Source: Patagioenas fasciata (lineage: Eukaryota > Chordata > Aves > Columbiformes > Columbidae). From it: a stretch of DNA of 64,000 nucleotides. The notes below the pieces were generated by a model. The model did not search any database. It had not been told where the DNA came from and saw only the letters and a program-made list of their open reading frames with translations. The stretch spans positions 49,093,898-49,157,897 of the forward strand of contig NC_092521.1 of the NCBI RefSeq assembly GCF_037038585.1, in the 5' to 3' direction. How positions within the stretch are numbered: position 1 is the first letter of the stretch; every line of letters starts with the position of its first letter. This document shows, one piece after another, positions 25,629-38,658 of the stretch. The position numbers were made by a program, and so were the translations under genes.

Positions 25629-27081
25629 TTTACAGCATCCATTTACTGGATTTTTTTAACTACTGTTCCAACAAAAAACCATAACTGATTCAAAACGTAG
25701 TGAATTTGGTAACTATCTGCAGTGGTTCTGACAGTGGAGGGTGTTTGAATCATCGCTTCAAGTTTTGAAGTAGCATGCCAAACAACCATTGGAAGCTTGT
25801 TCCTTAAAAAAGAAAAACAAAAACAGTTTCAGCAGGAAGCCATTCAATACAGTCAGCGCCTTTCTCACAGGTCCTGGAAAACAGCCATGCTATACAGCAC
25901 TGTGTCATAGGAGGCAAAATGTATGGAGGCTGGGGAGAAGGGTGACCCAGGGGGTTTTCCTTCCACCACAAGGCAGTGTATACCAGCAAGTAGAGAGAAA
26001 ATCTTTGAATCTATTCTAGCAGTCTTAATAATCTGGAGTTGTCCTCCTCACTGAAGGGAAAACAGGTAACTGACTAAATACTTTCTATTTGGGAAGTTTC
26101 CCTGTTATACCACACTGAGATATTAAATCAATATTCTAAACAAAGCAGTGAATCCTGTTCTTTGCAAACACTTTTCTCCTTAAGAGAGCATCCAGCTGCA
26201 AAACTTCAATGCATCTCAAGTTTTCCCTTTTTTACAGTCAGCACATGTTGCTTTTGTTCATTTCTTTCCACATCTATGCTCAATGGCAATGCTATTTTTT
26301 ATAGTTACAGGAAGATAAACTGTTTCTTCTGTTCACCCTTCCTTTTTAGGCTCTTTCACTCCTTGTATTCAAGTTTAGTAACTGTAAGTTTTCCCCCAAA
26401 CATCAAAGTATGCCCTAACTACACTGCCTGATGTACTCCAATCACAAGAATGACCAATTTGTTCACCTTCCCTCAGTCAGTTTCTCAGAGGAAAGGGGGA
26501 GGCAGGTGAGGCCAGGGGGGGTGAAAGCACCCCTCATTCCTTTTTTCTTGCTACTTTGCTCTCCACAAGCAAGCATTCAGTCGTAATTCTAAACCCAGAA
26601 AATTTAAGGAGATGCTGAGTCAGATAGGCAATACATTAGCATGTTGACTGACTGCTGCTTCATGATTAAATACAGTTGCCATGCTATGCAGTGCCTTTAA
26701 AGTGTTATTTGTTTGCCTAAAGAGGTTGAATTAGAAGAAGGCACTACATGTAGAGCAGATGTTGCAGACTCTGGAGTACTAAAGCACGTGACATACCTAA
26801 ACTAGGGGCACATATCAAGCCCTCTGAGCCTGCATGACAGCTAAATGCAAGCAGGTAGTCAGGTGCTTGTGTGTGCAGCTCAGTGTTTTCACTGGTTTAA
26901 GTCAAATATTACTAAAAACCCTGCAGGTGATAAGTTAGGTATTTAATAAAAATGTTTATCTGTAAACAAAGAGTTATCCTTACAATGGATCATTTTCCAC
27001 AAGTTGGAATTCCAAGACAGTGCAACAATGCTTCAGTGTTTTCTTTGGCAGTAGACAGCAAGTTGAAATGTAAAATTCAAA

Positions 27082-27249
27082 TCACTTCAGAAGAGCACGG
27101 TACAAGGTTAGAGAATGCTTCATCTCCCGCTCTTGTTCCATGCAGAATATCAAGTCCCTGAGACAGACACGGGTTATTCTTGGACAGAGCAGCTGTTTTG
27201 TAAGGCCAAAACCTGATGATCCAGGAGCAGTTCCATTGCCATTCAAACC
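27082..27249 (-). CDS. TAF4B: TAF4B terminal coding exon with stop
   Basis: This exon encodes 55 residues plus TGA (27084-27082). It starts in frame 0 after a pyrimidine-rich acceptor ending CCCCCACTTAG. The first ~19 residues are a Gly/Ser/Asn-rich linker. They are followed by the strongly conserved TAF4-family C-terminal segment, with RITRVCLRDLIFCMEQEREM and a final YRALLK. In this family the C-terminal domain packs with the histone fold and helps hold the TAF4-TAF12 pair within TFIID. CMEQEREM separates TAF4B from TAF4, which has CLENERET at this place. The linker is the least conserved part, so its acceptor rests on splice signal and frame rather than similarity. Confidence 0.95.
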   Translation of the reverse strand, partial: GLNGNGTAPGSSGFGLTKQLLCPRITRVCLRDLIFCMEQEREMKHSLTLYRALLK

Positions 27250-30200
27250 CTAAGTGGGGGAGCGAGAGAGAAAAACATTAGAATTCCATATAAACGCAAG
27301 TCTTTAATCAAACTCATTGGATTATAGTGCCTGTTGCATTAAACTAGTCTGCTGATGTTCAGCTGAAAACCAAAAGTCCTTGCACATTGGATACTTTAAA
27401 AGACAAAGCAAGCACTTGCCAGTTAATGGTTTATCTCAGTCAAAGCAACCAGAAAATTTTATCTTTCCTTAAAACTATGTTATTTTGGTAAGGTAAATAA
27501 CTGCCGCTTCACTGAAGTCATACTACAGAGACACATGCTCTAAGAAAGGACAAGCTAACTACAAAGAAGGTACGACCACAGTTCCTGTGCAGAGCCCCAG
27601 GTTGTGCACCGTTTTTATTCCCACACTTGCAAACCTCCCAAGCTCTAGATGTTCGCATCTCTTGAAGAAAACCATCACGGAGAATAGGCTTTAGCCTTGA
27701 AACACAGCCAGGAGAAACTCTTACCCCAACTATCACCTGTGAATTGTCCTTTAAGGCAGTAACAAATACACACAGCCGAAGCACCCGCGTGTTCAGAACG
27801 CTGTATCTGCGCCTACCCATCTCAGTTGGCCGCCCTGCTCGGTTATGAAAGCACAACTGGTAGGAGATGATGATGTTTAGTAGTTATACATTCAGGCTAC
27901 TGGAATGAGCAACCCCCACGCATTCCAAAATGCCCCAAGATTTATTATTAGGGGTGGGGAAGAGGAAGATTACCATGAGCTGCACAATAGACCGGCTACT
28001 TATCTTGGAGCCAATCTATGCTACACAGCCAGTCTCTTATCACTACTGGAGGGTTCTTGGTAATGAATGCAATTTGTACAAATACGAGTGCTCAGTCTCT
28101 GTAACTTCAGCAAGGCAATGCCTGCCAGCATCAACACCACTTGGAGATGGTGTTGCTTGGATGCCGTGTTAACTATATCAGTTCTTACCCTAACGCTCTC
28201 CGCAAGACTTCAGCAAAATGACTTTGCCCACTTTGCTTAGAGAAATCTGGTTAAAAAACTCCATATATTAGAAACAAATACCAGTGCTGGGCTATCTATA
28301 GCAGCGAATGCTACTCTTGTTAGGGGGGAGGCATTGAAATTTATTTTAAAAAATGAAGAGATTGACCAGAGAGCACACACTAGCCACAGAAAACCCAGGG
28401 CATATTGCTGAAATGGAAGCTGTATTTCTCACTAGCGGCATGCAGGGTATTCAGCACCATTTCATTTGCTTTACAGTCGATACTATTAAACACTACAAAA
28501 TGCCATCATTTCAAACTTTCAGTTTGTTAAATGGCTTGGAACAAAGGCGTGCATAGGGAAGACTGCTGGCCACACTGCACAGAGAGGGCACCGCTGTCCT
28601 GGTAAGACACAAAAGGGTCACAGTTCAAGTTTGTCATATGACGACCCTGAAGGATCCAGGGAAAAGATAGCTCTGCAATGCAGCTGCCAGCATGGGTTGA
28701 AAAGGAGGTCAATCCAACAGGATGCAGCAGAAGGCCTGAGGCGACGTTATAAATGAAACAAACCCCAAGGGTTTTCAGTAACCCAACAGCAATGTCCTTT
28801 ATAATTCAAAGAACTTTATGGAGGTGAAAGTATTTTCTCTCTAAGTAGTCATTAGACTAGAAGTCTTACCTTTAAAAAGACACCAAACAAAGCCACCTCA
28901 ATTCTATTCACCCCCTTACAAAAAGGAGGCAGACAGCACAAATCCCCCTGCCTGCTTTGGAAGCTGTTGGAGCTGCAAGATGCTATACAACAGGGCAGAG
29001 GTGTCAAGCTGCCTGCATTTGGGACAGTTATGCACTTGTTTCTTCTTAAATTCTTACCCCATGCCCAGTGCAGAGCCATTAAGCAAAGTTATGCTGTAAT
29101 ATCACACACAAAATCAAGCTTATCCTGGAGTCCTGTTTGCTAAGACAGCTGGTTCATACTTTTAAGTTTCATGTAACATCACACCAGCTTATCAGAGCTA
29201 CTGAGCGCAGCATTTCAGGGACTCTTTGACTGCTTACTGAACATACTTAAACTGACAGCTGCCGCCACATCCAAGTTAAAAGAAAAGGTCCTTCTCTTAA
29301 AGCGCAGATGGTTTCAAATTAAAGAAGCCAACAGACAGCCTGGGTCATTCCAGTCCAGACTAGGACAGCAGACAGGCTTCGTCTGGTTGGCGAACTCACC
29401 CAGCACCATATGCCTAGCTGCACAGAGCCCTCTGCGTGCGTCTCTCAATGAAATTTATACAGTGATGAGCACTAATTCCTTTTAGCTTCTGTCTTCCACA
29501 GCTGCATCAAAAGATGGATCTTTTTATGGTTTTGTTTTGGACTTTGGACCAAGAAGCGGAGGGTGAGGTACTGCCTGTCTTTTTGTAATAGAACATTTAA
29601 AGAACCAGAAGTGAAAACACTTGAAGATGACATCTGTGCATCAAAATGAATCATCACAGGTGCCTCTGTTAACATCCAAAACCTTATTTAAGAAGTGCCA
29701 GACTCTGAGCTCTCCAGTTCACACCAGGGACACTTTAGGGGAAGGTCCTCTGCTGCTCAGTTCTCAGAGCCTACTCTTGAGCAAGTCCCTGTTGGGCAGC
29801 AGGTCGAACTTGTCCGGCCCTAGCAGTCAGCAGTACCCTCCTTTAAATCTCACACACACCTTCCTGCACAGAAGTTCCCCCACACTGCTTTTGAGACCTT
29901 AATACCCTGGTTAGAAAAACACCAGCCCACTCCTTGGCTCTATTACATTCCTCCTAGTTGGGCAGTGACCACTTGCATCTTGCTATTTTGGGCGATTCTT
30001 CACTGCCAAAGTCTTCAGACTACCCCAAGACAGCTTTGTGAATCTCTTCTGAGGGGAAGTGAAAAATGCTGCTTTGCAACCAGGGCACAGACAAATACAA
30101 AGATAAGTGAATATAAAATGCATCCCTGCAGAACCAATTCTAGCAAAGTGTACTGCAACCAGGCTGTACCCCCCTTCTGCAATATCTAATTTTAGTGCCT

Positions 30201-31359
30201 TAACTAACTTTTTTTTTTTAAATCAGAAACACTCTTCTTCTCCACAGTGGAGGCTGCAAGAAGTTCCTGTCTTTTACTGAGCCCCAAGCATGCCATTTTC
30301 CTTCTGAAAGAGAAATGATACAGAGACACACCAGCATAGATACCACCTGGGTATCAGCAGCCGTGCTACAACAGCAACAACAGCTTCAGCCCAGCTGACA
30401 GACCCTGTCATGGTCAGGTAAGGTACTGTGACAATGGGACTATGCACCATTGGAAACCACCCTTCACAGTACAGAGACCACCAGCTGGCTTAAAACCACC
30501 CCTGTGAGGCCACAACAGCTGCAGTCCTGCTTTTGGCCTCTCCTCAGAGCTGAATCAAATCAGTAGCTTTGCCAAAGCAACACACCGTCGCCTTTGCTTG
30601 ATCCTCAGAGCCTTTTATATACACCTGACAGAGATCTGTTATTCTCTGTGATCTTGGCAGCAGAAGACACGATAGGAGCTCCTGCAGTAGTCCCACGCCT
30701 GCTGTGTAGCTAGTCTTGTTGGGAGGTTGCTCCCAAAGCCCGTCTTTAAGATCTCTAGAGCTCTCTCCAGTGGCTGGACCAAGAATTAAATACTAGCTCT
30801 GAAAAGGCACGAGTGAAGCTGATAGGAGAGCCACAGCTCACAACAAGGCTCTTCTTTTACCTCAGCTACCATCATCACCTTATTCTTACTCTGAAAGGTA
30901 TCCGGAACATGTGACCTACAAGTCTGCATCTTGGGTACTGACAAGGATATCAAAGGTGCTCAGAACTATGCTATGGGCCCTGACACAAAGATCAGAGGGC
31001 TCTGCAGACACCTTCCCTCCCCCCAAGTCTGGGTCAGGCTCAATGAGTGTTTCTGGCAGAATACACGCTCTCTTCTCAAATTCAACAGCTTCGTACCAAT
31101 CACATTTTAAAACTCTTAAGAGGTGGGCACTTCAGGGGTGCAAAGCATTTGGTCAAAAGTCAAGCCAAGAGTTCTCATTTCAATTTTTGGTGTGGCATAA
31201 ACACATCCCAGAATCAGAGCCAAGATCCCAAGAGAGCAAACTGTCATTGCAGCTCTGCTGTGCATTATAAAAAGACCAACGGCAGAAGGAAGCAAAGTCG
31301 CAAGACAGTTTTCAATGACATCTCCAAACAGTGAAAAATTACAGCTGCATGCAGAGATG

Positions 31360-31571
31360 TCGTTACAAGGTGGTAAGAGCACCTACCAAACTGGAGCAAA
31401 AGCATCCAGGTTCAACCCCCAGCTCTGTCACCTGTGGCCACACTGAGGTCTGTGACATCTACTGTACCCTGTACATTAGTTTCCCAGCTGTACAACACAG
31501 AACACATTCCTGTCTCACAGGAGGAAAAAAGGTTAAAAATCCATTAACAGACTGTAGAGTGCTCAAACACT
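31360..31571 (+). mobile_element. MIR-type tRNA-derived SINE
   Basis: The tRNA-like head has an A-box-like TGGTAAGAGCAC at 31371-31382 and a B-box-like GGTTCAACCCC at 31409-31419, at normal spacing. This is followed by AGCTCTGTCACCTG, a TTAGTTTCCCAGCTGTA block, a CTCACAGGAGG block and GAGTGCTCAAACAC. These match in order the layout of the MIR family (head, core, then the L2-related tail). It is diverged and certainly immobile. MIR-like elements are old in amniotes, so a bird copy is expected to be degraded. Confidence 0.75.
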
Positions 31572-31867
31572 TTCCTGGGTCTCCCCCAGCAGCAAGGGGG
31601 AAGGAAGAGACCCTGTCAGAATTGAGACAGTTTTGCTTGTACAAATAAGTGCCTAATTTAGGCCGGAGAAAACAAAGTGTAAGAAGTTGCTACTACTTGG
31701 GTAACGAGCCAGCCTATTCTAACAAGCCTCAGTCTGACAGAAATACTCCCATATTCACAATACTAAAATACATTACTCAATAGTTATATAATCCTTTTTA
31801 AAAAAAATAAAGTTGGTTGTGTTAGGTGGTTGCAGTTTTAATGTTTTTTTTTTTTTACCTTCTAGAC

Positions 31868-31971
31868 CAGGGGTGTCAAACTCATTTTTGTGGGGGTCAC
31901 ATCAGCCTTCCAGTTGCCTTCAAAGGGCCAAATGTAATTTTAGGACTGTACAAATGTAACTATTCCTACTG
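31868..31971 (+). mobile_element. Non-autonomous hAT-like transposon relic, 104 bp
   Basis: The left end CAGGGGTGTCAAACTCATTT is the terminal sequence I associate with a hAT-Charlie-type family found across amniotes. An identical 8-bp direct repeat, TTCTAGAC, flanks the interval at 31860-31867 and 31972-31979; 8 bp is the hAT target-site size. The right end retains only a terminal CTG that mirrors the left CAG, so the inverted repeat is badly eroded or internally deleted. No transposase is present. Orientation is assigned from the recognised left end. Confidence 0.6.
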
Positions 31972-34900
31972 TTCTAGACCATTAGGATAGATCAAGCCAA
32001 TGTCTGAAAGGCTTAAATCTCTATTTCCAGGCTGCTTCTCATGCAGCTGAAAACAAACGTATATTTATGATGTTATCTGTAGTCTACAAAGAAGTCTCAC
32101 GAAGCTGTAAGATCTATATAATAGAGAATGCTATTCAACTATGCATTTTTCCTCATATTTTATTGCAACATTCCTGCAAGTCCTTTCAAATGTAGGCAAC
32201 GGCATGTTTTACATATTGAAACAAATCACTGCGAATGTAATGTCAGTTTATTCACTATTATGCCCAAGATTCATGTACGCATGTCACTTCGTATGGCTAC
32301 ATCAGATGCTTAATCTGTACCTGGAGGTAATGAATACTATACAAATATGTCATGTTAGTTAATAGACAATTATTAAGCTGAAATTTTCTGGCTCTTTGCC
32401 ACATCATTTCAAGCAATGTATTGTCAACTAAATTATAAATCTCTTGACCCTTCACATGTCATCAACATTTGTGCACTACCAATATGTTCAGCCTAAAGCT
32501 ACAATGCAATTAGTCATTTAAATTGCAGATATCTTTCGCACATATGAAGAATTAAGTTCATCTCTAGCATGGAGAAGGCACGATACGGGCCAATGAACTG
32601 TATTTCTGAAGTGTGTGAATGGCAGTCAAGAATATTTTTGCCTGTTTACATGGGAAAAAATTCACATCAAGTATATGGCCTAGACTGACAGCAGCTAGGA
32701 AATTCAGCACTGAAATTGAAACTCTCTAGCTGACAGGGCTGCGCTTCGGTCTTGCAGCAGATAAGCGAGATGCTGAAGCCATATTTTATAATTGCAGCAA
32801 CACTTTTAGCTCCCCTCTTCCCCAAAGGTATGACCACTCTGTAGACTCTCCAATTGTCTGATAGCCTGAATGAGAACCAGAAACTGAAGTCAAGGGTCTG
32901 CATATATTAAGCATATGCGAAGTAGAAAAAAAGAAAACTCCTCCTGTATCACTTTAGACGTATAGGATGGGGTAAGGGGTGTAGAGATACAGAGAAAGAG
33001 AGGGAAACCCCTTGAGTGGAGAAATAGATTTTGTGGCCTGGCTCTGAACACCTGCTTACATGCAAGTAGTCTAGGTCCATCTTAAAATTATTGCTTTTAA
33101 ATTAATTTTCTGCAGTTTTTAAGAAAATACTTTAGCAGGCTATCACGTACCAATGCCACACACCAGCCAGCAGCTCCTCTGCACCCCATGGATACATACA
33201 GAGAGCAGCAAACGTATCGTCAGTCACTGCAGAACCAACTTCTGCATTTAATTCACATTTAAACACAGTCACTTCCTTAACACCAGTACTGAAACTGATG
33301 AATTATGCTAGTGTGTCCTCTCATTAGAAGAGCTTATGGCCAAAAAGGCAGCAGTAACTTTTACAGCTATGGCTTGTAAGAGTGCAAAGCCACACACCCA
33401 CTTAACTACCACATATCCCTCCTGCAAATGCCAAAAAAATGGAAGTGATTCAATCATAACACAGTGGAAAAAGGAAAACATCTCTCTTCCTCGGTCATTT
33501 AGAAGACTTAGGATTTTCTTTCATTCTGCAGAAGAGGACTTGTTGCTCAAAGGCGTAGCTCTTCCTGAGTCAGCCTAAAGAGCATTTCCAAAGCTTAAAC
33601 AAGCACCATATACAGAATATGTTTAATCGACATGCGTACCACCATCCTAAGCTGTACGGCAAGATGGGTAATTTTCAGTTCTCCTAACAATGGTCAGATG
33701 TGCAGACACCTACTAGCCCTAGAAGAGGACACGCATGTTTTCTCCACCCACAATCAATAATAAAAATGGAACAATGACCAGTGTGGTAAACAAGACATTT
33801 CTCCCATTTCCTCTTGCCAAACTTCTTCCCAGAAGGAGAAGACAAGCTTATTTGCGGACTGCTGCATTAGATGTGTGTCACTCTGGAAGTATCACGTTAT
33901 TTTATGCATGTTGGTCAGAGCTAGGAGTCTGACAGAAATAAAGCACTTGAATGGCTCTGAACTGACCCCAGGATATCAGCTGCATCATTCACTTCTGTAG
34001 CAGCTACTTGCAGTAGCCTCAGTTTCCACAGCAGAGGCAGACCGTGGGTGGCAAAGCAAGAGCCACACGTACTGACAGAGCAGCCAGTCTTGGTGTGGGA
34101 CAGAAGAGCCGAAAGCGTATCTGGAAGGAGGAAATTTCCTTTGCCATCAGACCAGGCAAAAAGAAAGAAAACCCACAAGATTTACTCCTGAGTCAGTTAA
34201 TGTGACCAACCTGGAAGAAGGCAAGTGAAGGACGTGCCACCAACAGCACTTCAGGGCAAGACACATGCATCACTTCAAAGTAGTTAATGTGTTACCACTG
34301 AGCCAGAAAACAGATCAGAAGCAAGCAGTATGCCAAAAAATTCAATTAAGTTTGCCTGTATAAAGCAGAAGAATGGTCCAACCACACTCTTTAGAAGTTG
34401 ACCATAAGAGTAACAGCCAGCCTCCAAACCCTACTTTCAAAGAAGTATCTAGACTTATTTTCCTTCCCTTCTGCATGATACTGCACAAATATACTGCTCT
34501 CAATTCAAGGCCAAAGAGGAGCTGGGAGCTGAGACACCTTTCGATAGAAGGAAAGAAAGTTTAAGGACTCAGAACTACAGCCTGTTTCCTCACAGCAAAA
34601 AGAAGTTTTAAATATTTGCAAGGGTTTTCAGACTTCTAAGACTTCAGTTACAGTGAGAATGAGACAAAGCTGTTTCCGAAATAGCTGTGTCATCAGAAAA
34701 AGCAGTAAAACTTAATTCAAAATAATCCTTGACTATTTCTCAGCATTGAAAACATCATGGTGCATGTTACCAACCAGTAAAAACTGTGAAACAAAACACA
34801 GAATTGGGGAAATAAGTCTGTGGCTTCAAGTATACTTGTTTGTGATTTGTTTTAGAAGTGCTCTCCCTTCTCAAGATGAGTTATTTTTCAATTCTTCCCA

Positions 34901-37900
34901 CCCTTTCATTCATTACTGTTCACCACATGCCCCCCAGAAAAGGAAAAGAGGTGGGTAACAAATACACAAACAGAAAAACACATATGAATAGAATCCAAAG
35001 ACTTCTCCCCCTTATTGTATCCAAAAATGTCCAGAGGGACCAAAATGGGATAGATTAAGATATTACCACCTCTGGAATACAAGTAGCACCAATTAACACA
35101 TTTTCACAATAGAGGGATTTTCTTACCAGGGCTTTCTCAAATTACTCTTTCTGAACAATACCATTCAAATGTTAAGTTGTAGTGAAGAGAACATGTAAAA
35201 CTACCCAAACCAGTGTTTCCAACCAGAAGGAGAAAAAGAGTTCCCATTATACTGATGCCTTTATTTTTTTAATTCGGACTGGTGCATTAGCCTTATTTTT
35301 TCATCCCATGATCTTCAAGGATTTCCCTCTATTCCTGTTTCAGGTTTAGTAATATACAAGCAATAACCATGGCAAGATATAGTTTACCCTTTTTATGTTC
35401 CTTTTAGGGTCCAAATTAGTTGACAGACATTCCTCCGGGCAAGAACCTCTTTATTTTCTACCTGTCATACTATAAAGTGGTGTGGCTGCTGGTAAACAGG
35501 CTCCTAGTTGTAAAGCACATGCTCATGTTCTAGTTGCCAGATTAAAATAATCCATAATAGGTCTCCTTAAAAGACAAAGTAAAGAAAGCAGAATTTCAGA
35601 GAACAAGATAGGATGAATGTGCAGCAATTGGGCATTCAACTATCCCAGGAAAAAGATTTTCCAGAAGAGGTGCAAAACCAGATAGCAGAGTACAGAGGAA
35701 GCAGATACCTGGGGCTGAAGAACCATCCCAATTAAACACAGACACTCATTTGTGGAGAAAGGAAATACGGCATACCGACAAAATGCTGTTCCTAGCCCCT
35801 CACACCTGTTATTACAGCAGAAGGTAGCAGATCTCATACCAACCCAGTCTCCTGAGCTCAGTCTTCCACTACCCATTATACTTTGGTACTGAATAAAGAA
35901 AGGGAAATATATAACAAACCTGCTTACAGTTTCACTTTCTAAATACATACAGTAACTGACTATTTCTTCCCTGTCTCCTCAAATACCTTAGGGCTTCAAT
36001 TTACATCAATAATGGCTTGAAACAATTCTTTTCCTTTAATTATTGCAGTAGGTAACGATAAAAAGAAGCTGAAGAGAGTCCACTTTGCTCCAACCCAGAC
36101 GTAAGAGATACAAACATTGTACAAAGAACATTATCCAAGGAAAGCTGAAGTCTTATTTAAAATCTCAAATGCAGTTAGCAGATATTTCATTTGATGCTAT
36201 CAAAGGATCAATCATATTAAAGAATAACTTCTTCCATCATACCTGCCTACCAAGATATTAGGCTTAAAAAAAAAAAAAGTGATCACAGGAGCATTATGTA
36301 CAGATTTACTCCTTACTATTGCATAGTCAGGAAGTTCTGACACTTAAGACTACTTGAGAGGAAAGCTGTCTGTATTTGCAATTTGAAATGAGAAAGTACA
36401 TCCTGCCTGTTTAAATTATTCTCAGACAGGTTACCCAAAAAGACGATTTTGAAGATGCCCAAATGTGTATCAGCCTAAGGCCATACTGTGCTTGCTTTCA
36501 GTTTCAAAGACCTCCTTTCATCTCTGAAGAATGGAATGTTGTTTACTGCTCAGGATGTTTTGCCATGTTATCATGAATGTATTGCAAATGTTCTGCTTCT
36601 TGAACTAGAGAGTGTCTGTCAAAACCATTCTTTATTCTACAGAAGAAGTCTTAAGCCTTTTATAAATCCTGCTCAGATATATTGGGACGCTTAAATGTCT
36701 AAATCTAAACATCCCTCTCAAGTTTGCTATCTGCATAATTTCACAAAAGAGAAAAAAGGTCTGCAGAGAACTGCTTTCTGGCAGCATGAAGCCCAAGTAC
36801 CATGCACTGGAATGCAAGATTGCATGTGACAAACACAAGTAGATGCACTGGCAGAATTACTTTGACCTATTGCCCTTACAACTCAGTGTAGTAATGCACC
36901 TATACGAAAAGCATTTTAAAATACAGCGGGTAAATTTGTGACAATGAAATACTGTCAAGGTTTATGGTCAGTTTTAGGCATGTTATGTCCAGGTTCTTTT
37001 AAACTGACAATGTAAATAATGGATCACCACCTTTAGCAACACTGTTATCTGTCTTACTTTGGCACAATCTCATGCAGCTTTTAATAAAGCAGACACACTG
37101 CAGACGATGAGAAATAACTGAAAAGTACCTAATAGGCAGACTTGTTAAATATTCAGAAACAAATCCGGCAATAATTACAGAAAACCACTACGAAGAACAG
37201 GAATAGTTACTCAATAGAAGCTTGGGGGAAGAGGAGAAAAGGATGGGGAAAACTGTTCTTGTGCTAGACTTATTTTTTCAAGTTTTTCCAGTGGTATTAT
37301 AAAAAAAAAAAAACCAAAACAACAAAACTATACTTTCAGCTTCATGTGAAAGCACATTAAAAAACTTCAAAGAAATGAAGAATAGCTGCTCAAAAGCTGG
37401 GAGCACTGCTTTCTGTGGCTTGTTTAGATACAGATTCCTTCACTTGTGGTAAAACAGGGAGCGCTCAAGGAGCTAATTGTGTCTCCATGTCAGAGAAATG
37501 GAGACCACTTCACCTCCTTAGTGAGATGTCTCATCACAATCCAGGCTGAAGGAAAACCCTACAGGACAGAAGCCACCTCTATCTCCTTTACATTGCAAAT
37601 AACTGAGCTTCATACAAGGTCCTTCCAGACTCCAGCATATAAAAAAGCTGGAGTATTTAAGCTTCCTCTGCCACAAGAATGAAAAAGACTTCAGGTTCAT
37701 CTGAAAGGACAGAACCTTTGGCACCACTACTTCTACACAGGAGTTACTTTCCAGGCTCCTGCTCACTGTGCTTGGGTCACAACTAACCAGCCATTCACTT
37801 GAGCGATGCTGAGGCTTCATGAGGAAGAGGGGCAAAACAGGCAACAACACTTGAGCGACAGCTCACAACAGATTTCTCCCTTCTCCAGCCAAGATGATCA

Positions 37901-38538
37901 CTAACAGAGGTAGGCTGTCAATCTCCTTGTAAACACCTTGTGCAGCCCCACAAGCTTCCCAGGTCCCAGAAAAAGTTAATCTCCAGCACAACATTAAGAG
38001 ATTTGTTCAGAGCAAGATTTGTTAAAAGCACCTTCCAGTCACTTTTACAACACAGCATGAGGAACCAAATGGTCTAGCTTTTATTTCTTTCTTTATTGCT
38101 TTTTGGGGGGTCTAGCCAAGGCAAACACAGTATAATTGAAAAGAATCCCTATGCATTGTGCATGGAAAAAAGTCCACAGCCAAATGTCAAAACAAGAGCC
38201 ATTTCAAAAGCCATCCCAACAGTCATCACGACTTCAACTGAGAGGCCATGACAACCATCTGCTGTGGAAGACCACCACAGCTTCGTTACCCTCCACTGCA
38301 GACGGAAGTTTCTCCGAGACATCATTTCACTCAGTCCTTTACACATAGTGCTTTTAACCACAGTTCTTCCTATAATACACCATTAAACATCCCCATCAAA
38401 TTTACCAGAAACAATCCTTTGAAGTATCTAATATATGGACTAGTTTTCTTACAGTATGTAACCAGCAATTTCTTTCTACAAGGAAAGATAAGAATAATTC
38501 AGTATGAAGATACAACAACATAAAAGTCATCTCCGTAC

Positions 38539-38658
38539 CTCCAGCCCAGATCCAACATTTGATGAATCCAGTGGTCTTTTCTTCCTTGGTCCGATGGCTG
38601 CCAAAGCTGTGAGGTTGGCTTCTCTTTGTTGCATTTGTGCTAACTCCAATTGTTGCAT
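38539..38658 (-). CDS. TAF4B: TAF4B coding exon (Q-rich helix and basic motif)
   Basis: This exon is exactly 40 codons, frame 0 at both ends, with acceptor TTTAAATTAG and donor GTACGG. It encodes MQQLELAQMQQREANLTALA followed by AIGPRKKRPL. Both segments are highly conserved in TAF4 and TAF4B. The first continues a charged helix begun in the previous exon. The GPRKKR cluster resembles a nuclear-localisation signal, which is inference. The first codon ATG is internal and not a start. The final ten residues are variable between family members. Confidence 0.95.

Larger units (their letters stand above)
25365..27081 (-). other. TAF4B: Putative TAF4B 3' untranslated region
   Basis: The interval begins directly after the TGA stop and ends at the probable AATAAA. 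It has no splice signals I can place and no long open frame on the coding strand. The distal ~280 bp are very AU-rich and include a UUAUUUAUAUAU-type element. Such AU-rich elements commonly affect mRNA stability. The lower limit is inferred from the signal, not from cDNA. Confidence 0.45.
27250..38538 (-). other. TAF4B: TAF4B intron (last, ~11.3 kb)
   Basis: The donor is GTACGG after the GLE-encoding exon end, and the acceptor is CACTTAG at 27250-27251. It holds a MIR-type SINE (31360-31571) and a hAT-like relic (31868-31971). The rest is AT-leaning and shows no other gene. Open frames such as the 119-codon plus-strand frame at 30911-31270 have no recognisable domain. Confidence 0.85.
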
